DNA of 64,000 nt, from positions 124,001 through 188,000 of the forward strand of contig MU405240.1 in assembly GCA_022836615.1 (NCBI GenBank). The letters are read 5' to 3'. This DNA is from Annulohypoxylon bovei var. microspora (taxonomy: Eukaryota > Ascomycota > Sordariomycetes > Xylariales > Hypoxylaceae). Positions 12,408 through 24,806 of the stretch are shown piece after piece (position 1 is the stretch's first letter; the number at the start of each line of letters is the position of its first letter). The position numbers were made by a program, and so were the translations under genes. The notes under the pieces were generated by a model. The model saw nothing but the letters and a program-made list of their open reading frames with translations. It was not told the origin of the DNA and ran no database searches.

Positions 12408-12724
12408 GTATGGGATTTGGACAGGTCCGTTTAGCGTTTGTTGGCATGCTGAGACGGTTTGGAGTTTGCGTCGCCCTTGATTAAGTAGCCAGAGCTTCTG
12501 ACCATATAGATAACGACATGTAAATTTCCTAACCCAATGGACTCATATCATGTTTCAAATTCAGGAGTGAAAAATGTATATTCATCATACATAACCTTCG
12601 AAATCCCACGCTAATCTACCGCTCGCTCCTAACTTTTTGGCCCCTGAAGTAAATCCATGGGCCTTACACCGGGCATTTCTAATCCTTCTACACCTCACCT
12701 AGCCTTGCATTTATTCTATTTATT
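12408..12724. other. Short convergent 3' region
   Basis: Between two genes pointing at each other; presumably 3' untranslated sequence and terminators. Nothing else seen. Confidence 0.5.
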
Positions 12725-13846
12725 TCATAGCTTCCCCGACCTCGAATCAACAGCCGTCCTCAGCAGCGAGATGACCTCGGCGGGGTCCTTGGCGCCGAAC
12801 ACGGCGCTGCCGGCGACGATCACGTTGGCGCCGGCGTCGGCGGCCTGGTCGATGGTGCCGGGGCCCAGGCCGCCGTCGACCTCGATGTTGAGGTCGGGGT
12901 ACTTCTGGCGCAGCGCCTGCACCTTGGGCAGCTCCGACGCCATGAACTTCTGCCCGCCGAACCCAGGCTCGACCGTCATGATCAGGACCATCTATTCGTC
13001 CGCCGTCAGCTAGTCGCTCATTTGTTCCACTGCTCCTACCCCTAAGTTATAGGTTATACTACATGTAGAAAATATAATATCGAGAAGAAATAGATAAGAG
13101 GGAGAGGGAAAAACGCACATCCGGTCGCTCGTTCGGATCCGAACTCTCGAGCACCTCGGTCAGGACGTCGACGCCGGTGGCAGGTTTAAGCGCGATGCCG
13201 GCTAATAGGCCGAGGTCGTGTATGTAGCGTATCAGCTCCTTCGGGCTCGTCTTTGCGTCAGTCTTGGCCTCGGGACTCTCGGCCGCGCTCGAGAAGGCGG
13301 CCTCGTAGTGGAAGCAGTACAGGTCGCAGCCCGCGTTCTTGAACTCCTTGACCCATTTCTTGGGCTGTGTTTACCCGTTATCGAACGGGGCTTTTAGTTA
13401 GCTCATGATCTCCATGATAGTTATCTCTTTCTATGGGTGGTGTGTAACTAGTTGTAACCAAGAAAAGAGAGAAACGAGAAGACGTAATGGTATATATACC
13501 TCGGCGATCATCATGTGGCAGTCGAACGTCCCGCGGCCGTGGTTCTCCTCGGGCTTATCGACGTGCTTCCGGATCTTGGCCACGACCGGCGCGCCGAAGG
13601 TGATGTTGGGTACGAAGTGGCCGTCCCTGCGAGAGAACTGCACTTAGCCCTCGAGGTTCGATAAGGTCTACCCTCTTACACAGAACCTCCTCCAATCCAA
13701 TATTATATATGCATCCTCATGAATACATACATAATATCTACGTGAAGCCAGTCGGCACCTTGTTCCATCGTCTTCCTACAGTCAGCGCCCAGCTGCGCGA
13801 AGTCCGCCGACAGGATTGAGGGCGCTATTATTGCCTTTGGCGCCAT
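12725..13846 (-). CDS. RPE1: Ribulose-phosphate 3-epimerase
   Basis: Minus-strand exons 13846-13731, 13626-13500, 13364-13119 and 12991-12725 give 252 codons (251 residues), the normal family length. Motifs run in order: IAPSILSADFAQLG at the N-terminus; HVDIMDGHFVPNI with metal ligands His35 and Asp37 and catalytic Asp40; DCHMMI with His76; TVEPGFGGQKFM forming the phosphate loop; and EVDGGLGPGT with Asp202, the second catalytic acid. The enzyme interconverts ribulose 5-phosphate and xylulose 5-phosphate in the pentose phosphate pathway in the cytosol. The exons are noticeably more GC-rich than the introns and flanks. All introns are canonical GT-AG, and the first splits the codon for Met39 inside the metal motif. 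A slightly enlarged loop (SSAAESPEAKTDAKTS) lies in exon 3. Confidence 0.95.
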
Positions 13847-14351
13847 GGTTTCTAGTTTGATTTTTAAAGGGTCCGTGATGGATGAAGAATGGGTGTTTCG
13901 TGCGAATTGGAAGGTGTCGCCGTCAATCGTTGGAACCGTCTAGTGTTATGTAGGTAGGTACCTATACAGGTTTACGAAGTGAGCGAAGTGACATATCCGA
14001 CGGTTACAAATAGACGTCACTGAAGAAATATGGCGGGGCATCACTGCGGTGGGGTGAAGTGGGGTGGACCCCTCACCATTAATTCTCCCCCTATTAGGTA
14101 TATGCCTATAGAATAGTCACTACCTACATAGGTACCAGGTTGCGAACAAAAGTTAAGTATAATCCTCTCTTACAATCTAACATGTCACGGCTTAGGGATA
14201 GGTACCTAGGCAAGTAATCAAAGTCTGGGATCAATGTGCTCTATTACGAATGCTTTTTTTGCCCCTAATACCACAGAGTTGGCCTAGAATCAACAACCCG
14301 TAAGCTGCTAGACCAAGCTCCCTAAAATCTACCACTCCCAAGCAGCTGAGT
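13847..14351. other. Intergenic region between two minus-strand genes
   Basis: Holds the upstream region of the epimerase and the 3' end of eIF3d. Contains several GTAGGTACCTA/TACCTAGG motifs (about 13,950, 14,120 and 14,200). No gene seen. Confidence 0.5.
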
Positions 14352-16199
14352 TTAATCCTCCTCAGCAACCGTCTCCGGAATTGCCTCATCCTCGCCATCC
14401 TCGTCGAAGCTACCCGCGGGCACTTCGTAAAGACGGAGGATCGACTTGTTGGGGTCCTTCACGAGCACAAACTTGCCGTCTTCGCGCTTGAGGCACATGT
14501 CGGCGATCGTGCGGACGATACCCCAACCGTTGGAGAGTGACAGATTCATCTGGTTGGCAAAATCCTTGGGCTTCCAACCAATAACTCCCAGGATGATGTG
14601 CTTGTCGTTAGTCTTAGGGTTAGCACGAGAAACGAAACTAAGAAAAACAAGTTAGCAACCTATGTTCAATGATATAAGAATGGAGTGATACGAACCCAAG
14701 TTTCATAACATCAGCCTTGGATAGGATACTCTGCACTGTCCATCGTGCAAGTTTAACACTGTTGTTCTTCATCTCCGTCGCGACAACCGCACCGCGCTGG
14801 CTGACCAGCTTAGTTCTCCAATCCAAGGCACCGCCACTGCCCTGGGCCTTGTTGTCGAATTCATTCAGTGCCTTGACGGTCACGAATTGGTCGTCGCCAC
14901 TTATGGCGTTCTTCTGGACCGCGTCTAGCTCAGTTCGGACGATCAGGTACATGGGATCTTCCTCGCTAGTTGAAAGATCAAATCTGCGGTACTTATATGC
15001 CTTGCTTGCGGGAGGCTCGGTCTCCTCCGAAGCATTGTAGAATGGATTGTCGTGGGTCATCTCGACCTTGTTAGACTCGTTCTCCAGAACAACCTGGTTA
15101 GCAAAGTTGTGGTTGATGTAAGTAGCCTCTTCCGCAAGAGCGGCAGGTTGATTAATCCCATCCTTGTTTCCATCAGAAACTTCCAACGGCGCGTCCGCCG
15201 CGTTCTCGTTCACTGTTACCATGTCAAGCGCAGCACTATCACGCTTGTCAAGGAAGATCTTGTTGCCTTGTCTGACGATGACGATATCCCACGGATAAAC
15301 CGAGCGGGTAGAACACATGAGCATGGATAGGATGCTGTCGGTGGCGAATATAGTAGCCTCGTCCTTTTCGGCAAGCTCTTGAATGACGGGATCCGAAGAC
15401 GTCGTGACGTTATACGCAGCACGATCTAAGGGTACAAGTCTTCTCTCGACAGTCTTGACGGGTTGCTTATCGAAAGATCGGTCATAGTAATAAAGGAACC
15501 CGTAGCTATCCATATCCTCGCCCTCGTCGGCATCGAGGTTCAGCTTAGCGAGTCTGTTGAAATCAATTTCTTCCAACAGCTGCCAGTCAGCCTTGATGTT
15601 GATGGACGCATCGCGGTTTCTGGTCGGCTTGTCGTAGTCCTTCCATCCAAAGCGGCGGCCACGAGGCGCATTAGACCGTCCACCACGGCTGTCATATCCA
15701 CCGTAACCTTGCTGACCTCCGCGTCCACCACGCTGAGGTTGGTTGCGGCCACCTCTAGTATCTTGACGGGCGCCTCGCTGCCCACGGCCGCGTGTGAAAA
15801 CGGCTCCCCGGCCGTATCGTGTCTTAGTCGGCTCTCGGCTGACAACGGAGAAAGTGTTTTCGTCTTCGGCGACAGGGGCGGTAAAGAGTGCGGCACTGCC
15901 AGCACCATAAATTTGCTGATCTATATCGATTTGAAGATTAGCACTAGGTTAGTCGTTGTCGTAATCGGGGTGAAATATTCCATACCTCTAAAGTTGCGAT
16001 TATACTGCTGCCTTCCACCACGGCCGTCGCGACCATCCTTACTGTCCGCTGTCCAGTCTGCCATACGACCTAGTTTGTCACCCTTCGAGAAGGGTGCGTA
16101 TGGGACACCATTTAGAGTGGTCTCGGTTACGGTGGGAGGTCCCCATCCGTCGCCTTCAGGCAGAGCCGCGATGAGGTCGGCTAAAGACGTGTTCGCCAT
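14352..16199 (-). CDS. Eukaryotic translation initiation factor 3 subunit D
   Basis: Minus-strand exons 16199-15986, 15920-14696 and 14637-14352 give 575 codons (574 residues), the usual size. The N-terminus MANTSLADLIAALPEGDGWG with GVPYAPFSKGDKLGRMADW is the hallmark of eIF3d (Moe1 in fission yeast). It is followed by an RGG-rich linker (RGRGQRGARQ, RGGRGGQQGYGG), then the globular cap-binding domain with KADWQLLEEIDFNRLAKLNL, SYGFLYYYDR and WTVQSILSKADVMKLGFVSR, and an acidic tail (DEDGEDEAIPETVAEED). eIF3d is a peripheral subunit of the eIF3 complex, binds mRNA caps for specialised initiation and sits at the mRNA exit of the 40S subunit. Both introns are canonical in position; the second uses a GTTCGT donor, weaker than usual but required by the frame. 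Confidence 0.95.
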
Positions 16200-16947
16200 A
16201 TTGAGTGATTTCAGAAATAATTAAATATCTGCGCGTATCGTCTACTCTGGAATGATATGAATTTGTTGTAGACTGCGTCGTCACTGTTTTTATGTAAGGT
16301 TGAAGTGCGCTGAAATTTTAGTCAAGGGCGAATATTTAACTAAGAAATCAGAGAGTTTTGGTGGGGTGTGGGGCAGTCGCAAACCATCGGATCTCAGTGC
16401 GGTACGTACCTGCCTTGATGTTGGAAAAAGTATGTACTGTGTGAATAAAGTTACTTTATGAAGTTATGTACTGTACATATGGTTATAAAGCCTTCATAAA
16501 ACCATCCCCCTTTTATAGTTGTACCTCCTATTATTCTTATGAGTAAACCTCCATATAATTCTGAAGCATATTTATCTTGAAACATTGAGATTCTTAGGTA
16601 CCTACCTACCATCTATGTTCTTGGGTCGCTAAATGTTACTTATACTGTGAGACGTAGAACAAGACGTATCTAGATCAAACATGAGAAACACCACATAAAC
16701 TTGCAAGCGAAATAGGCTGTGTACTCGGAGTTGAAATACCAATGAAACCTCATTTTAATCCGCTATAGTTATGTAAACTATAGTACATATCTAAATAATC
16801 TAACGCCCCAACGATCATACCTTTAAACATCATCGTAACCGTCATCACCATTGCTACAATCGCCGTCGTAATTATCACACTAATTGTATAAGGTAGTTAC
16901 TGACTCATGAAACACCAAACACGGAAACAACCGAAGTGGTTCGTCAT
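16200..16947. other. Intergenic region (eIF3d upstream, bZIP 3' end)
   Basis: AT-rich and without a supportable gene. Contains AGGTACCTACCTACC at about 16,597. Confidence 0.5.
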
Positions 16948-18525
16948 CTAAAAGGCCATACCCATAGTCATCTCTGGCTTCGCGGAGAAGACGGCGTTGA
17001 GAGCGTCCCTCACTTCGAACTCCTCCATCACAGCTCCGAACCTGGGGGACAGTTAGCATATATGACTTCATACCTAGGTAGGTAGGTAGGTAGGTAGGTA
17101 GGTAGGTGGATAGGAAGAAGTCGAGAGTCGTACCCGTAGCAGCGGACTTTACCCTTGAGATCGTCCATCAATCTCTCGAAATCCTCCCTCTTCAGGTCCG
17201 TCAGTCTCGGGTGGGAGAGGACCATGCCCCAGGCCATGACGGGGGTGATCTCCCCGTCGAGGTCCAGCTTCTTGCTGAGGTCGAGGAGCGTGGTAAGGTC
17301 CCCCTTGGACAGCTCCCACGTCTGCTGGCTTGATTGGTTCAACTGGGGATCGCCTTTGTTGGCGTGGGTATGTGCATACCCGAACGGGATCTCGTCGTTC
17401 AGCTCGGGAAACGGTTCCGGCGGGCAGGAGGCCATCAGCGCGTGGCCGCAGGCGTCGCCGCTCGTGTCCTGCGCCCTCTCTATCAGCCACGGCATGTGGT
17501 CCATGCAGGGTCTCTCGAGCCTATACGCCCGTCAGCCAAGCTATAATTAGCCACGCTCTGTCCCACGTCCGTAAAATTTACATTTTCGTGATTTTCACGT
17601 ATGTATGTATGGTGGTGGTGCAGTGACACCTGTGTTTTTTTTCTTCTTCTTTTTCTTTTCTTTTTTTCTTACAACACGGGGGTTTCTTTTTTTTTCACTG
17701 CGGGGGAGGTGATATGTAGGCCTTCGAGGGGTCATCGGGGTTCTCGTACGTTAAGACGAAATCTATCCCAGCCTGCTCGTAATCTACGCGACTCTGTCCG
17801 GGCTGTTGCCGCTGCTGACCTCCGGATGACACGGACATGGAAGGGGGGCTGGATATCGACGTCAGGGGCGGCGTGTACGCAGTGTTGGAACTACCGGGTG
17901 CGTAGCTGCCCGAGATGCTACCGCTGGAGGTGTACCCAGGGCTCAGGCCGCTGGCGACGTCGTCCATGCCGGCTCCCGACCCGAGCGAGATGCCGTTCTG
18001 CCGCAGGAGCGTCTTGAGCTGCCTGTTCTCTTCGGCAAGCTTATCCTTGTCCTGTGAGACGTTGCTATATATCTCTTTCAATCGCAGCACCTCGTCTTCG
18101 AGAGCCTTTATATACAGTTCTTTACGTTCTCGATGCGTCCTACCAATGGATGGTCAGCACGAATACTTGATGCCGGACTCGGATGACTGGAAGACTAAGA
18201 TGTTATACCTTTGCGCTTGTCGGTTCAATTCTTGGCGTCGTGTCAATGCTGGCTTGCTGTCAGGCTTCGGCCCTCGTCGCTTGGGCGCCTGTCCATCGCG
18301 AGTTGTCTTCTTGTCGTTTAGCGATTTCAGAAAGTTGAGGTTTAGTGACGACAGCGGGCCCTTGTCAGGCTGGGCGCCGCTGTTGGAGTTCTGAGGCGAC
18401 GACGAAGACGACATCGAAACGTGTTCGTACAGCGAACTTAAGGAAGGCTTATGGTCGGACGGAGAGTAATGCGTCGGAGGTGACGGATAGCCGGCTGTGG
18501 GCCCTGGGTCAGTCATTCTGGCCAT
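16948..18525 (-). CDS. AP-1-like bZIP transcription factor
   Basis: Minus-strand exons 18525-18209, 18139-17750, 17520-17134 and 17041-16948 give 396 codons (395 residues), all joins in phase. Residues about 90-150 form the bZIP: basic region TRRQELNRQAQRTHRERK with the invariant N-x7-R arrangement of the fungal AP-1/Yap class, then a leucine zipper (LEDEVLRLKEIYSN, KLAEENRQLKTLL). The N-terminus is Ser/Pro-rich and the middle Gly/Ser/Pro-rich. The C-terminal half is a conserved fungal domain starting FVLTLERPCMDHMPWL and containing CGHALMASCPP and GKVRCYGFGAVMEEF; its cysteines recall the redox-sensing Cys-rich ends of Yap-type factors, but I do not know this subfamily's targets. The exon 2-3 join is supported by restoring FVLTLERPC across the splice. 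Exon 2 alone would read into a stop at 17695 if intron 2 were retained. Confidence 0.85.
17071..17107. repeat. (TAGG)n microsatellite in bZIP intron 3
   Basis: TACCTAGG followed by about eight tandem GGTA units inside the 92-bp intron 17042-17133. It is the longest example of the motif scattered through the window. Confidence 0.9.
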
Positions 18526-20746
18526 GATTCACATTGGAGCGAACTCGACAGCGAAGTGCGCGACCCGAGATCTGGGGAATGAAGGGGGGTGTCTAATGCG
18601 GTGATAGGACCCAAATTGATGGGAGACACATTCATATATGTGCTTCGCGAAGCGGGGGAGAATGTTACATACATACTTAAGAATAGATGAATCGCCTCCC
18701 ACACCTTTCGATTCAGCCTTGAATGGTTGTGAGAGCGGGATCTAATTCAGGATGTTAAAAGATCGCTTCTAGTAGCAGACAGCTCTTTTGGGTTGTCACT
18801 ATGCAAAAGCTCTATGAGATCTAATTTGCGTCGCGTGGTAGAAGCTAATTTGAAGATGAGTATGAAACGGCTTTCTCTCCAAACCCATAGGTAATGCTGC
18901 CTGAGATGATGCGTTCTACATAATATGGCGGAGGCCGATCATACTGGGGGCGTGGACAATGGACATCTTGGATAGGCGGGCGGATAAGCCCCACGAGCTT
19001 GGATAAGACGGTGGGTATTTTACGACGGGATAGGTTCCTCCCTAACAGTTCCATGGATTCCATACAGCTTACGTTGCAGCGGATGTCGTGATGGCTGATA
19101 CGCGGATACATACCTAGGTATCCTACGATAATAGCACAGCCTCCTTACCAGCTTACATACCTCGCTACCTTGCTACTGTTACTGTTGGGCAAGTGCCGTA
19201 CATGTCGTGGCTTTCTAAAGAATTATTAATAAGAATCTTGATCTTTTAGCCTTGGGGCCTATTGTTCTTGGATATGTTATGCATGTAGCCTAGATAAATT
19301 GCGTGCTCTCTTCCCCCAATAGGTATGCTTACCATCGTGAGATTAAACTTGAGCTTTAATTAATATGTTGTATCCTTAAGCCCAATCGTACCCTTGACGT
19401 TTTTGGGGTGCGTCAGCGAGGTAGTAAGGCAGTCAGGTCAGCGCTGTCAATTTTTTTTATTTTGAGACGGTTAACGGCGTCAATAAATATAATGTGCCAA
19501 CATATTAGTTGTGAGAGAGAGAGAGATATCTATTCATCTTCCCTGGCTGATTCAGCAACAGCTGATAATTGCTATCAATTAATACCTAGGTAGTCTATCA
19601 ATTCAATCATCGATTTATCTTGGCAATGGCATGTATGAGCTTGGTAACTGGAAACTGTTGTTTACTCGGATATAACACCGAGAAGCATTTCCAGTCAAGC
19701 CTTTCCCCAACAATGGAGCGTACATAGTAATATGTATGCAAGAAACACGCGAATATGGTAGGTAGCTTCAACCCCGGATGATCACGGAAAGCTTCCACTT
19801 GGGAACTAGAGGACGCATGTGAACTGTAGCGCTACTCAGAAAAGTAGGTCTAAGATGTCATTGGTTTTTCTTACGATATCCGAGCTATGATTATCAAGAT
19901 ATGACACCGAAAGCCGTTGAATTGGGTTAATCCATATCATAATAGGACTTACATATTAGTGCGTAGGTAGGTACTTGATGGTAGCTAGGTAGGTAGTCAA
20001 GTATAACGATCTCTGATTCCGTGAGCTGGTTCAGGAGAAGGATATGCGTGTTTTCTAAGGTCTTCTGACCGCTAATCCAATGTCGAAGGTGAAGGTCAAA
20101 CGAAGAACGAAGCGGAGGTTGCATTTAATAGTGTGCCTGTAGCGATCTTGTATGTAGATCGGGCAGCACCTCCAGGGCTAGTTCAACTTCCATGCGCCTC
20201 GGCCCCCTCCTCCAGTTTCCTTCTACGTACACGGTACAATTGAACTTTACCCGTAAAGTGGTGTCTTAGCCACCTATCGTGGGTCTCCATCCTAGCTAGG
20301 TAGACTCACGTAACCCTTTGGAATGGAGTATCGTTACGTGAGTCGCGTACCGAACCCAATAACCTTGACGTAACTTAATAAACACCAACCCCGGAACGGG
20401 CCGTTTGGTATTGACTCTTGCATTGCGGCATCTTTATGGTAACCCCTCGCGACAGCTTCGTTTGTGAACTTTGCTTGTTTCTCTGACCCGAGTGATATGT
20501 CTCACTTAGGTGCTCTAAGCGATCGCCGGTCTGATCTCCAGGCGCTAATCCGAGACCCGAACCTGAAACGACGGGGCTCTATTTATTGTGACAAGTTGAC
20601 CGAGCTACCGACTTTCCTGTGGCCGGAATTGCTTCTTAAATATCAAGCTTGACGGAGGACCGACTTTTATTCCCTTTCGGTCCGTCATCTATAAGTCGGA
20701 CCTTGTATCACCTCCATTATTCCGACATCCATGCAGAGAGTCCTAG
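18526..20746. other. Divergent intergenic region between bZIP and acyltransferase genes
   Basis: About 2.2 kb with no gene I can support; it must hold both promoters. A minus frame of 88 codons at 18845-19111 has no recognisable features. TACCTAGGTA-type motifs occur at about 19,112, 19,585 and 19,965-20,000. A 12-bp perfect inverted repeat is listed separately. Confidence 0.45.
20303..20344. promoter_or_regulatory. Perfect 12-bp inverted repeat in divergent promoter
   Basis: GACTCACGTAAC at 20303-20314 is mirrored by GTTACGTGAGTC at 20333-20344 with an 18-bp spacer. Each arm carries TTACGTGA, close to bZIP/CRE-type half-sites. Position 400 bp upstream of the acyltransferase start suggests a regulatory role, but this is inference. 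Confidence 0.35.
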
Positions 20747-21732
20747 ATGGCTCTATTAGCGAGTATTCCCGCCAACCTAAGGGGCGCAGTGCTAGTAGCC
20801 CCTTGGGTTCTTTACTTAGCGGTGTGCGATCTTGCACTATCTCTCCTCTTGCCGGTGAAGATATTCGCGCCGGACCTCGTCTATCGCGCTTCTTCCCGAA
20901 TTGCATACTCCGTCTGGAAGTGGATCCAGTTCATCTTTGAGAGTTGCAATGGCGCAAAGATCACGTTTTCAGGGGACCGTTTGCCTATGAAGGAGTCGGC
21001 TGTTGTCATCTCGAATCATGTTACGTGGGCCGACTTTTACATGATCCAGGCCTGTGCCCTGCGCTCGGGTATGCTGGGGCAATGCCGATGGTTTGCGAAG
21101 ATCCAGCTCAGATGGGTTCCATTCCTCGGTTGGGGCTTGTGGGCGATGGGCATGCCGATGGTGTCTAGGAATTGGATGCGAGATCAACGTGAGCTTCAAC
21201 GCGTTTTTGGTGGGATCGTGCGTAGGAAGTGGCCAATGTGTAAGTGTTTCCGTTCGATGGGTTTCTACCTATCGCCAATGATGTATGTATCTAGTGGCTA
21301 ATATGTTCATCTGCAGGGCTGATAAGTTTTAGCGAGGCTACACGATTTACGCCAGAGAAGTATGAAGAGTCTAGACTCTGGTGTAACGAGAACGGCCGCC
21401 CGCAGCCCTTGCATCTGCTATACCCCCGTACGAAGGGGTTTGTAACTACTGTGCAGCAACTGAGAAAAGCACCTCACGTAAAGGCTGTCTATGACTTCAC
21501 TATTGCGTATCAGCATAATGATAGATTTCATATGGCCCCCAACATGTGGGAAACTTTGAAGCTTCCAGATATGAGCGGTTCTCGCGGATACAGATTTCAT
21601 ATTCATACCCGGCGCTTTCCTCTGGAAGAACTTCCTTCTACAGACGAAGAACTGGTGAAATGGTTAGAGCAGCGGTGGGTCGAGAAGGGGAAGTGGCTCG
21701 ACGCTATTAAGACTGAATGGGCTGCGAGATAG
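20747..21732 (+). CDS. PlsC-type lysophospholipid acyltransferase
   Basis: Two exons, 20747-21239 and 21317-21732, give 303 codons (302 residues). The N-terminus is hydrophobic (AVLVAPWVLYLAVCDLALSLLLP), giving one or two membrane segments. Acyltransferase motif I is SNHVTWADFYM (His91-x4-Asp96). WVPFLGWGLWAMGMPMVSRNW corresponds to the motif II region, and motif III is SFSEATRFTPEKY, with EATR in place of the usual EGTR. HLLYPRTKGF follows, as in the lysocardiolipin/lysophosphatidylinositol acyltransferase branch (LCLAT1/AGPAT-like). The enzyme should transfer an acyl group from acyl-CoA to a lysophospholipid at the ER membrane. The substrate cannot be read from sequence. Many relatives have a further C-terminal membrane helix that is not present here, so the protein is at the short end for the family. 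Confidence 0.87.
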
Positions 21733-24115
21733 CTTGCTCATAGCATGCATAGCAAATCTACCTATAGATGAGACCAACTTCAATCTTCAGTGGCCCTCTT
21801 TATGCTGGAATGGTAACTCGAGGGTGATGCTTTAATATAAGAATCCTAGAAATATTAAAGCTGCGTTGCATGAGGCCACGGGCTTCATAGTCGGCCTTGG
21901 TATTGTTACCTGATTATCCGTTCCATATGACTATCTATTATATTTTATATTTTATTTTGTTTTAATTTTTTATGTTTAAAGCTTGGAATGTGTTTTGCCT
22001 AATTACTTGCGTCACGAAAGTGTTGGATGGTATTGCATGCGGTTCTTGCTGCAAGGAGTTATCGTGCACTCGCAGGGCTTGTTCGTTTCCATGAACACAC
22101 AATGGCCGTGACAGGAACCGTAGGCTGATGAAGCTGGTTGGTCCCAGAGTCTAGACCATCTCCTTCGTCATGTGTTATATATGTATGCACCAATATCCTA
22201 AACCACCTATGTATCCCCGTGAGACTGTCAACCAGAGCCAAGTTTATGGAAATCAAGGGATAGTCGTCCTTGAATTGGGAACACATTATGGAGCGCTGTG
22301 CTCTCTCTAACCCGATACAACATTACGAACACACCAATTTGTTCGAAAGAACCAGATGTACGAGTTAATCTACGATGGCACAGAAAATCTCTGTGAATTG
22401 GCAATGGTGATAGGTTTGACATCATTCGGTTAAAGCGAGGTTGCGTAGCATCGGCTATGAGACACGATCCTACCCACGGACCGGTATGCATTTAATCGCC
22501 ATCTCGAGGAACCCTCAGTAATCGAACTAATGTCGACCCTTTACGAAAAGTGCGAGATGATGGGGTGGTGCAAAGCGGGCAGTATATAAATTGCTGTCGT
22601 TGATCGTAGAATAAACCAACTAAACGATCGCCGCTAGTGATTGGGCGGGACTATGTGTGAAAGGTGAGCTGGTAGATATAAAGCATCATCCAAGAGGATT
22701 GGCCAAGGCATCCCCTTGATATGTAAGCGTACATACATACATATATACCTAGGAATGTATACCGCAAGCCGGCTCTAGCTGTTGCATTGGAGAGGGGGCT
22801 AAGGGAGCTAGTGGGGTGATGGCCGTGATGTTGTGGAATAGGATGCGGTTTCAGTGGTCTAAGATCGCTCGATATTACCGGTCGTTCCACTTCCTCTTGG
22901 TACAATATCTCTCGAGGTAAGAGTCTGAGGACGATATAACCTCCTTTGCGTGAATCGCAGGAACTTAGAAGAGCTCGCGTACTGTAGCTTGAAGTTCTCT
23001 GACAAGATAGGCTATTGAAGCATATATCTAAGTCTTTCCAAAGAGGGGGAGGGGAAGAGGGGAGAGATCCCCAATTCCAGGACGACTCCAGGACAAAAAT
23101 AGGAGATATTTCCGGTATGCAGGAAAATATATGGACTCCGGGAATGAAGAAATCCTTTGCCGATTCGACGTCCAACTACCACATAATCAGAGGGGAGGGA
23201 GCCGTGATAATAGCGGGATTTTGGAATTCTATCGGCCGATGTCTCGTTATGACCACTTTGCAACGTAGACGCATACGCATACGCATCGTGTTTATACCTA
23301 GAAAGGGAGGAATATTAATACCACTAGTTATCTTCTCGATCGAGGAGAAGGTGTGTTTGCTAAGTCGGTTCCATTTCCCAAGATGAGATGACTGCATAAA
23401 CAATTGTAGTGAAGACGAAGCCATCGTCCTCTTGGGATGCAGCATTGACGTATACCCCCTTGGTGGGCATTGTTTTGTATGGTCCGAGAAGTAAACATTG
23501 GCTCAAGACTCATCGGATTGGGTTGGCTGTCTGCAAGAGGATCACTGGACCCATGTTTCTCGCTGTTCATTTGCTGACAGCAATAACTGACAACCAGCTA
23601 AAATATGCTGTCGGAGCGAACTAGTTGCTCCGCTGCATGGATTACTTGGACATTGAAGACCTCCTGCACTAAGATCTTTCTGTCCGTGTCGTGGGATGAG
23701 AAAGATATCTCCTGTGGGTGGGTGGTGGGTGATGCTTGGTGGGTTAGAAGCTATCGTGACTTGTATGTAATGTGTCGTTGGTTTTGATGTTAGTATCCGT
23801 CATCGAATATCGCCAAATATCGTGATTAAGCGAAGATATAAAACACACCGCAAGTACATTTTTACACACGTATGTACACACTTATGAGTCTGACGCGGCT
23901 CGGACTGCCTTGGATGCTTGGACTAGAACAATACGTAGGTATCTAGAAGCGAAAAGGAAAGGAGATGGAAGTTCCTTGGAATGTTTGTAAAACACTTCTC
24001 AAGGATATTCAAGGGTTGTTAGTGCTATGTAGCCTAGGCAGTCTAGGGTTAGTGAGATACCCTGTCCCCGCTTTAGGAGGGAATTCCGCATGACTGGTGA
24101 CAACGTTAAAAGGCG
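21733..24115. other. Gene-poor region
   Basis: About 2.4 kb. Frames of up to 174 codons (22651-23175, minus) and 123 codons (23015-23386, plus) overlap each other, contain no known motif and look like chance. An (ACGCAT)n patch lies at 23,269-23,286. No RNA gene recognised. Confidence 0.4.
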
Positions 24116-24139
24116 CTAAAACCTTATCTCAGCGAGCTC

Positions 24140-24256
24140 AGACCAAAAAAAATGCTTACGTAAAGCGGGCTGCGCCCGCCCGCTTCAACCACGGGCCTGT
24201 GGCCCGTGCCATTGTATCTGTGGGGCGCTAAACTGTTTTCGCATTTTTTTTGGTCT
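24140..24256. repeat. Left-end fold-back hairpin of the hAT-like element
   Basis: A 16-bp perfect inverted repeat (AGACCAAAAAAAATGC at 24140-24155 against 24241-24256) encloses two further GC-rich palindromes, one around GCGGGCTGCGCCCGC at 24166-24187 and one around CACGGGCCTGTGGCCCGTG at 24190-24208. The whole segment can fold as a branched cruciform. Confidence 0.85.
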
Positions 24257-24499
24257 AAGATAGTTTTATTCGAAAACCCAGGCCAGTTACAAATTTGTAT
24301 AGGGGAAAAAAAAACCTTCAACACATAATCCCTTATTACTCAACAACAACGTATAAGATACCTTTTAAATTATATCTCGGGGCTAGCGAATTGGCTTTTT
24401 AATCTTTATATGCCATCAAATTACCCTTTGAATATATCCTTGTTGTATCCTAAGCTTCAACGAAAAAATCCTCTTAGTTACAACGTTTAAATGCCATTT

Positions 24500-24806
24500 G
24501 CTCTTTCGCGATAATATCACCACTAATTGTTTAATTAATTTCAAACTTAACAGCTAGTAAGATATAGAATAAACCTACGTCTGAGGCTATTTAAATATTG
24601 ATTATCTTTAATTGGTGTTATGTTGTGGCTTGCCACGGATTTGGGCTTAATCACGCAAAAAGTCGTCTGCTCCTTCGCGATAACATCACCACCAATCGTT
24701 TGATTAATTTCAAACTTAGCAGCCAGCAAGATATAGAATAGACCTACGTCCGAGGCTATTCATATATTGATTCTCTTTAATCGTGGTTGAGTCGCGGCTT
24801 GCCGTA
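24500..24806. repeat. Diverged tandem duplication inside the hAT-like element
   Basis: A unit of about 139 bp at 24500-24638 is repeated at 24669-24806. The copies align from CTCYTTCGCGATAAYATCAC through GGCTTGCC. Most differences are C-T or G-A, with T/A mainly in the first copy and several at CpA dinucleotides. Confidence 0.75.

Noticed and set aside
15463..16224. 253-codon plus-strand frame
   Set aside because: Antisense shadow of the eIF3d exons, whose minus-strand protein is unmistakable.
22651..23386. 174-codon minus and 123-codon plus frames
   Set aside because: They overlap each other, no domain is visible, and no intron model extends either one.
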